NCBI RefSeq assembly: GCF_001551835.1 | Contig: NZ_LODL01000007.1 | Location: 172,628-236,627 of the forward strand | Source: Dechloromonas denitrificans | Lineage (GTDB): Bacteria > Pseudomonadota > Gammaproteobacteria > Burkholderiales > Rhodocyclaceae | Length of the DNA: 64,000 bases | Direction: 5' to 3' | In this document: positions 58,763 to 64,000 of the stretch, in pieces | How the letters are laid out: each line of letters starts with the position of its first letter | Position numbering within the stretch: position 1 is the stretch's first letter | Notes under the pieces: model-generated | What the model was told of the DNA's origin: nothing | Seen by the model: only the letters and a program-made list of their open reading frames with translations | Databases searched by the model: none | Translations under genes and position numbers: made by a program

Positions 58763-59032
58763 TCAGGCAGCAGCAAGCGCCTTGATCTGAGCAGACAGAC
58801 GGCTCTTGGTGCGGGAAGCCTTGTTCTTGTGAACAATCTTCTTGTCAGCAATACGGTCAAGAACAGCAACAGATTGCTGGAAAACACCTTGAGCGGCTGC
58901 CTTGTCGCCGGCATCGATTGCCTGGCGCACACGCTTGATCGCGGTACGCAGGGTCGAACGCAGGCTGGCGTTGTGGGAGCGTTGCTTGTCAGCTTGACGA
59001 GCGCGCTTGCGGGCTTGTGCGCTATTGGCCAT
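58763..59032 (-). CDS. rpsT: 30S ribosomal protein S20
   Basis: 89-residue basic helical protein that binds 16S rRNA early in 30S assembly. [20 protein letters not shown] and the C-terminal [18 protein letters not shown] are typical. ATG 59032 gives the standard MANS start; an upstream in-frame ATG would add four residues. Confidence 0.97.
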   Translation of the reverse strand: MANSAQARKRARQADKQRSHNASLRSTLRTAIKRVRQAIDAGDKAAAQGVFQQSVAVLDRIADKKIVHKNKASRTKSRLSAQIKALAAA

Positions 59033-59163
59033 TAGAATTTCCAAATCAATTAAAACAATCCTTGATTATAGCAAGCATCATCCAATTCAACAATGGAAGC
59101 TGAAAGATAAATCCTCCATCCCGAGAACAAGAAGGCACAAGCTCGCAAGCCCCTTGTCCATGG

Positions 59164-59913
59164 CTACTGCACAGGCAAACGAAAATCCTCAGCACCAATT
59201 TCGATTTTTAAAATGCTACCGACTGGTTTTCCATCAACCTGCCCCGGCATGAAACGCATACGCTCAAAGGCGGCAAGCAGCCCACTATGAAACGCCTCTG
59301 ACATGTCCGCGAACTCCGTCTCTATCCCGGCAATCTCTCCGGTAGCATTGATCCAAATCTTCAGCACGGCCTTACCAAACATCTCGGCAGGATTCACGTC
59401 TCCCAGCATCTCGTCCAGGATAGTTAGCGGGTAAGGCCGCACCGTAAGCAATTCACTAGAAAAATAGTCCTCCTCAGCCACGCGCACTCCCAATGATGCC
59501 CCCTCCCCCCCTTGCCCAGAAAGGGATTCATCAATCGGCTCAAGCCCCGATACCGTTTTTATTTGATGACCATCAGCCGCAACTCGCCGAGGCTTCTTCT
59601 TCATTTGAACAGCACGGTCAACCCGCCCCCGTTCCACGGAGACTGCAACCTCATCATGTGTGACTAGTTGCGCAGAAATCATCTGTCCATCCCCTGCTGT
59701 CACGACGTACTTGCTCGGAGCGACAATCACAAGCAGCAAATGACAAAGGGCCGACAGACCGAAAGCGATCGCCAGGCGTCGGACCTCTGTAGCCCACAGA
59801 CAAGCAGTGAGGCTTGAAAAAAAACGCAAATCAAACAAGAAAAAGAATCCAGCTAGGCATCGTTGCCTATTCTGCTCTCTCGCCCCCACCATCAGACAAC
59901 CACTTGAACCCAA
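59164..59913 (-). CDS. TonB-like energy transducer protein
   Basis: 249-residue protein. A membrane helix (LAIAFGLSALCHLLLVIVAP, about 47-66) is followed by a periplasmic stretch and a TonB C-terminal-like domain (VLKIWINATGEIAGIETEFA, AFERMRFMPGQVDGKPVGS). No exbB/exbD is next to it. The proline-rich linker of classical TonB is poor here. The N-terminal 45 residues before the helix are unusual, so the true start may lie further in. It is divergent from the pilin operon and shares its lower GC content. Confidence 0.72.
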   Translation of the reverse strand: MGSSGCLMVGAREQNRQRCLAGFFFLFDLRFFSSLTACLWATEVRRLAIAFGLSALCHLLLVIVAPSKYVVTAGDGQMISAQLVTHDEVAVSVERGRVDRAVQMKKKPRRVAADGHQIKTVSGLEPIDESLSGQGGEGASLGVRVAEEDYFSSELLTVRPYPLTILDEMLGDVNPAEMFGKAVLKIWINATGEIAGIETEFADMSEAFHSGLLAAFERMRFMPGQVDGKPVGSILKIEIGAEDFRLPVQ

Positions 59914-60034
59914 GCATTAACCGGTCGTCGGAAATGGAAATGAGCTTTTCTTAGCCGGCTATCATTCACTAATGAATATGGAGCACGCTGCTCTGGCACT
60001 CTTAATCAAAGCATAGGCGCCCAAGAGGAATCTA

Positions 60035-60481
60035 ATGAAAACACAATCAGGCTTCACACTAATCGAACTAATGATCGTCGTAGCGATCATTGGCATCCTG
60101 TCTGCAATTGCTTATCCATCCTATACAGACTACCTGATCCGCGGCCGTATTCCGGACGCGACATCCGCCTTGGCTGCAAAGCGGGTGCAATTGGAACAAT
60201 ATTTTCAGGACCGCCGAAGCTATGTAGATAGCGAACTGGGTAGCAACCCCTGCAGCAATGATGCGACAACAAGTCGGTTTTTCACTTTTTCCTGCTCAGC
60301 CACCCCAACCGCGACGACCTATACACTGCAAGCCGTTGGTAATGCCGGTGGCCCCATGGATGGATTCACTTTTACAGTAGACCAATCAAACGTAAAAACT
60401 TCAAACATCACCCGTAGTGGATGGTCGAACCCGAACCCAAACAACTGCTGGGCGGTGAGGCGGGATGGTAGCTGCTCATGA
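60035..60481 (+). CDS. pilE: Type IV pilin PilE-like
   Basis: 148-residue type IVa pilin or pilin-like protein. A short leader MKTQSG is followed by FTLIELMIVVAIIGILSAIA, the N-methylated helix with Glu at position 5 of the mature chain and the prepilin peptidase site G/F. Two cysteines near the C-terminus (NCWAVRRDGSCS) could form the D-loop. Its stop overlaps the fimT start (ATGA). It could be a minor pilin rather than the main subunit, since it heads a minor-pilin operon. Confidence 0.88.
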   Translation: MKTQSGFTLIELMIVVAIIGILSAIAYPSYTDYLIRGRIPDATSALAAKRVQLEQYFQDRRSYVDSELGSNPCSNDATTSRFFTFSCSATPTATTYTLQAVGNAGGPMDGFTFTVDQSNVKTSNITRSGWSNPNPNNCWAVRRDGSCS

Positions 60482-61050
60482 GACACCGATTGGAAACTGG
60501 CATTACGCTGGTAGAAATACTGATTGGCCTGGCGCTATTCGGAATACTGATGGCTATGGGAGTCCCCAGTTTCTCCCGCTGGATTCAAAGCAGCCAGATC
60601 CGCAATTCTGCTGAAGCAATTCAGAATGGTCTGACACTGGCTAGAGCTGAGGCCGTTCGACGCAACACCAACGTGCGTTTTCAACTGGTTTCCTCGGTGA
60701 CTAATGCGTGCGCACTATCTGATGCCGGCAGAAACTGGATCATCAGCCTCAACGACCCAACCGGCTCATGTGATAGCGCACCTTCAGATAGCGTTGCACC
60801 GCGCATCATCCAAACAAGGAGCTCTGGAGAAGGGTCGCCAAATGCAGTGATCAACGCGAACGGGATTTTCTTGATCACTTTCAATGGTACTGGGCAATCA
60901 AATACCGCGGCCAGCATCGACATCACCAACCCGTCGGGCGGCAACTGTTCAGCCAACGAAATGAGATGCCTGCGCGTTACCGTCTCAACCGGCGGCCAGA
61001 TTCGCATGTGCGACCCGGCCCGTGCAAATACTGATCCTCAGGGATGTTGA
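60478..61050 (+). CDS. fimT: Minor pilin FimT/GspH
   Basis: 190-residue GspH/FimT-type pseudopilin. Cleavage site in RLETG/ITLVEILIGLALF keeps Glu5; the RNSAEAIQNGLTLARAEAVRR segment after the helix is diagnostic. Part of the tip/priming complex of type IV pili. Overlaps pilE by four bases. Confidence 0.88.
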   Translation: MRHRLETGITLVEILIGLALFGILMAMGVPSFSRWIQSSQIRNSAEAIQNGLTLARAEAVRRNTNVRFQLVSSVTNACALSDAGRNWIISLNDPTGSCDSAPSDSVAPRIIQTRSSGEGSPNAVINANGIFLITFNGTGQSNTAASIDITNPSGGNCSANEMRCLRVTVSTGGQIRMCDPARANTDPQGC

Positions 61051-61051
61051 A

Positions 61052-61486
61052 ATGACCAGTCAAAACCATCCGCTCACGCAGCAGTCAGGCATTGTCCTTC
61101 TAGAGGCGCTACTGGCGATTCTTGTTTTTTCGCTCGGCGTTCTCGCCCTAGTAGGCCTCCAAGCCACGGCGATAAAGCAGTCAACAGATGCGCGATACCG
61201 CTCCGAGGCATCCCTGTTAGCCAATGACGTCATCAGCCAGATGTGGGTCAGTAACAGGACGACAGCAACACTACAAGCCAATTTCAACACCGGCGGCACC
61301 GCTTATAACACCTGGCTAGCCAGAGTTATAAGTACCTTACCTGGTGTTGCTGCCAATTCCGCGACAGCTCCGACAATTGCCATTGACGGACAGGGCATAG
61401 CAACGGTCACACTTTTCTGGAGGGCGCCCAATGAGCCTGCCGGGACCACACCTCATAACTTTGTGACAATCGCCCAGATCAGGTGA
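61052..61486 (+). CDS. pilV: Minor pilin PilV
   Basis: 144-residue pilin-like protein with G/IVLLEALLAILVFSLGVLAL, Glu5 conserved, and GLQATAIKQSTDARYRSEAS as in PilV. The ATG at 61052 follows the fimT stop by one base; a longer reading from 61022 would overlap fimT by 29 bases and is less likely. Second gene of the priming complex. Confidence 0.86.
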   Translation: MTSQNHPLTQQSGIVLLEALLAILVFSLGVLALVGLQATAIKQSTDARYRSEASLLANDVISQMWVSNRTTATLQANFNTGGTAYNTWLARVISTLPGVAANSATAPTIAIDGQGIATVTLFWRAPNEPAGTTPHNFVTIAQIR

Positions 61487-61497
61487 AGGAATTGGAC

Positions 61498-62577
61498 GTG
61501 AAAACAAAAAACCGAATTGATTTGCACCGCCACTCAGGTTTCAGCCTGATCGAAATCATGGTTGGCCTGGTGATCGGAATGCTGGGCATTGTGGTGATGA
61601 TGCAGGTTTATGCACTTTCTGAAGAACGCAAACGCACGACAACCGCGGGTAGCGATGCACAAAACAATGCAGTGATCGCCCTTGATACGATCCAGCGCGA
61701 TATTTCCCGAAGCGGTCATGGATTCGCAAACGTTCGCCTGATGGGCTGCAATCTACAACTGCCAAATGGCTCCCCCATCCCATTCGCGCCGGTAATCATC
61801 AATCCTGCTGCAACAGTAATCCCCGCCGGTGACACCAATACAGACACACTCTTGGTGTCTTATGGCAACGGCGATGATCAACCTGATGGTTACAGCGTCA
61901 ACAACCAGAGCGGTTCCACCTACACGATTACCGGAACAGGGATGTTGAAGCAGAATGACCGGGCAATTGCATCACCAGCCACCTGCGGCGCAACCACGTT
62001 GGTTCTTGCAACAGTCCAATCTGTTGCCGCATCGGTCATTCAACTATCAAACTCGCAAGCCGGAACGGCTCTTTACAACTTGGGCAACGCCCCCAGATTT
62101 CTGGCATATGCCGTTCGTTCAGGAAATCTGACCGTCTGCGACTACATGACCAGCAATTGTGGTGATGCAAGCAGAACATCAGATCAAGCAGTCTGGCGAC
62201 CAATTGTCAGTAATGTGGTCAGTCTTCGGGCGCAGTATGGGCTCGACACCACCGCGGTCATGGATGGAGTCGTCGACACCTACAACCAGACAACCCCAAC
62301 CACTGCTTGCCTTTGGGCACGAGCTTCGGCCATACGGTTTGCACTGGTCGCTCGCAGTCCTCAATTCGAGAAAACAGCAGTGACCGCAGCAGCCCCGACG
62401 TGGGCTGGAACAAACGCCAACAATCCGCTCGGCACTAATAGTGCAGCAACCCCAATCGACTTATCGGTGAACACGCTCACAGTTCAAACTGAATGGCAGC
62501 AATACCGTTATCGGGTCTTTGAAACGACCGCACCGATTAGAAATGTTGCCTGGATGGGAGCAGTCTCAGGATGCTAA
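61498..62577 (+). CDS. pilW: Minor pilin PilW
   Basis: 359-residue minor pilin. The start is GTG 61498: AAGGA lies seven bases upstream, whereas the earlier in-frame GTG (61483) is inside pilV and lacks such a site. Leader KTKNRIDLHRHSG is followed by FSLIEIMVGLVIGMLGIVVM. The downstream QRDISRSGHG segment is typical of PilW. Its end overlaps pilX by seven bases. Confidence 0.87.
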   Translation: MKTKNRIDLHRHSGFSLIEIMVGLVIGMLGIVVMMQVYALSEERKRTTTAGSDAQNNAVIALDTIQRDISRSGHGFANVRLMGCNLQLPNGSPIPFAPVIINPAATVIPAGDTNTDTLLVSYGNGDDQPDGYSVNNQSGSTYTITGTGMLKQNDRAIASPATCGATTLVLATVQSVAASVIQLSNSQAGTALYNLGNAPRFLAYAVRSGNLTVCDYMTSNCGDASRTSDQAVWRPIVSNVVSLRAQYGLDTTAVMDGVVDTYNQTTPTTACLWARASAIRFALVARSPQFEKTAVTAAAPTWAGTNANNPLGTNSAATPIDLSVNTLTVQTEWQQYRYRVFETTAPIRNVAWMGAVSGC

Positions 62578-63182
62578 CCAAATCAAACCTTCGAGAACAA
62601 TCTGTCGCACCTCCTCATGCGCAAAAAGGCGTAGTTCTGTTTATTGCCTTGATCGTACTTGTCGTCATGACATTAGGCGGCATCGCACTTATTCGTTCGA
62701 CCGATCTCACCAACATCATCGCGGGCAATCTCGCCTTCAGGCAGGCAGCGACGCACTCAGGCGATACCGGTATCGAAACGGCATTCGCCTGGCTGCAAGC
62801 CAACAGCGGTCTGTTAACCAACGACGTAGCCAACGCCGGCTATTCCGCCAACGGCAATAATCCCAGCCGCAGTCCGGCCGCAGGACAAACCTGGGATGCC
62901 TACTGGAATAGTTTGCCCGCATCAAGAATCCGCACGCTCGCAACCGACGCTTCCGGCAATACAGTTTCATTCATCATCGACCGTATGTGCGCAAATGCTG
63001 GCGCCACAACCGGCGGGGCAAACTGCTCGGCCTCCGTAGTGGCCTCGGTGGCGGGAGGCGCAGCGGAAGAAGGAGGGGAAATCGCTCTCACCGCCCCTTC
63101 GGCAACCTATTACCGAATTACAGTACGAATCGCCGGTCCGCGAAACACGGTCAGCTTCGTGCAGGCAATGGTGACAATATGA
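62571..63182 (+). CDS. pilX: Minor pilin PilX
   Basis: 203-residue PilX. QKG/VVLFIALIVLVVMTLGGIA is the PilX form of the pilin helix, which normally lacks Glu5. ALIRSTDLTNIIAGNLAFRQ is the conserved region after the helix. Overlaps pilW and precedes pilY1. Confidence 0.87.
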   Translation: MLTKSNLREQSVAPPHAQKGVVLFIALIVLVVMTLGGIALIRSTDLTNIIAGNLAFRQAATHSGDTGIETAFAWLQANSGLLTNDVANAGYSANGNNPSRSPAAGQTWDAYWNSLPASRIRTLATDASGNTVSFIIDRMCANAGATTGGANCSASVVASVAGGAAEEGGEIALTAPSATYYRITVRIAGPRNTVSFVQAMVTI

Positions 63183-63242
63183 CCCCGTTTGATTTCTCGT
63201 TAGCGACAACTCAGATATGTGCAGCCTGACCAGGAGATTGCC

Positions 63243-64000
63243 ATGAACATTACCTCGCCCTTCAAGAGCAGCCTCCTGCTTGCCGCCCTAGCTCTGACAC
63301 TAAGTGGCCAGGCAGCACAGACCGACCTATCGACAATACCGTTAAGCACCTACTTCGCACCGTCATCTGTAGACGTCAAGCCGAATATTTTGTTCGTCCT
63401 TGATGACTCCGGCAGTATGGACTGGGATGGCATGCCTGATCAGGCTACCTGGTATGAAGCCTACAACGCCGATTACCGACCGACAAACTACAACAGTACA
63501 GTCAATAGCGGCATGCCCCCCTATATGCGCTACAACAGCGCATTCAACGGCGTGGCTTACAACCCCGCCGTTCGCTACCAACCGCCCATCATGTATGACG
63601 CGAACGGTACGCTGAATACCACGACCTATCCGTCAATGACCGGGGTTTCAACGGCAACGGGTGGGGATTCATCGGCCTCCAGCACCTCCCCGAACTGGAA
63701 CGCAGTTAAGGTGGATGGCTACGGTGTCCAGAGCACCAGCACCACAAACCTCGGCAATGCGGCCTATGCCTATGTCACCATTCCGGGCGAATACTGCGAC
63801 AAGCCCGACTTGAGAAGTTGCACTACGGCAAGCGCGACGAGCACCAGCTACCCGTACCCCGCCTCCATGCGCTGGTGTTCAACCGCCAACCTGACCACAT
63901 GCCGCGCGACCTGGGATTCGTCGAACATGTATCCACGCATGCCGGCGCCACGTATTTCAACAATCACGGTATCCGGTAGCAACTCAACCGTCGTAAACGG
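63243..64000 (+). CDS. pilY1: PilY1, N-terminal part (cut by window edge)
   Basis: Pilus tip adhesin and mechanosensor; the first 252 residues are visible. Signal peptide MNITSPFKSSLLLAALALTL up to SGQAA, then a von Willebrand A-like start with the metal-site motif ILFVLDDSGSMDWDG (DxSxS). A Ser/Thr-rich low-complexity region follows. AGGAG precedes the ATG. The rest, with the C-terminal beta-propeller, is outside the window. Confidence 0.9.
   Translation, partial: MNITSPFKSSLLLAALALTLSGQAAQTDLSTIPLSTYFAPSSVDVKPNILFVLDDSGSMDWDGMPDQATWYEAYNADYRPTNYNSTVNSGMPPYMRYNSAFNGVAYNPAVRYQPPIMYDANGTLNTTTYPSMTGVSTATGGDSSASSTSPNWNAVKVDGYGVQSTSTTNLGNAAYAYVTIPGEYCDKPDLRSCTTASATSTSYPYPASMRWCSTANLTTCRATWDSSNMYPRMPAPRISTITVSGSNSTVVN

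Overview
The window looks like chromosome from a GC-rich betaproteobacterium of the Rhodocyclales, most like Dechloromonas or Azonexus. This rests on gene content and order (trxA-rho-rpmE, orn/M48 protease/rsgA, rpsT-DUF3579-argD-argF-argG-DUF2788-ppnP-yajQ, large PAS hybrid kinases, an mhp-type meta-cleavage operon). It is an inference, since no rRNA gene is present. I see no tRNA, rRNA, CRISPR array, insertion sequence or prophage.

Layout. 1-3340: start of a C4-dicarboxylate carrier gene (dctA) facing its two-component system dctS-dctR, with a repeat-rich regulatory site between them. 3448-9964: housekeeping genes trxA, rho, rpmE, a membrane glycosyltransferase, orn, an M48 protease and rsgA. 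10075-22876: a signalling island with an RpfG-type HD-GYP response regulator, three giant hybrid histidine kinases whose genes overlap end to start, and a convergent REC plus HATPase regulator. 23062-36174: a catabolic operon for an aromatic acid of the hydroxyphenylpropionate type. It holds a two-component flavin monooxygenase, class III extradiol dioxygenase, hydrolase, hydratase, aldolase and acylating aldehyde dehydrogenase, a branched-chain-type ABC importer with LivH-LivM-LivG fused in one 953-residue protein, and a hemerythrin-like protein. A divergent IclR-family regulator sits at its head.

36184-48100: seven genes on the minus strand forming two related sets of the poorly understood circularly permuted ATP-grasp / alpha-E / transglutaminase system, with an aminotransferase and a flavoprotein. 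Both sets are preceded by what I read as sigma-54 promoters (GG-N10-GC) with NtrC-like sites upstream, which suggests a nitrogen-controlled peptide or amide metabolism. This is the most interesting part of the window.

48305-59032: a thiolase, a CobD/CbiB-family protein, a CoA-pyrophosphatase-type Nudix protein, an aspartic protease, a class I glutamine amidotransferase, yajQ, ppnP, argG, argF, argD, an orphan ParA, a DUF3579 protein and rpsT. 59164-64000: an orphan TonB-like protein and a type IV minor pilin operon (pilE-like, fimT, pilV, pilW, pilX, start of pilY1), visibly more AT-rich than the rest. The window cuts dctA at its left edge and pilY1 at its right edge. No gene-free stretch exceeds 300 bases; the largest is the 296-base mhp regulatory region (35036-35331).
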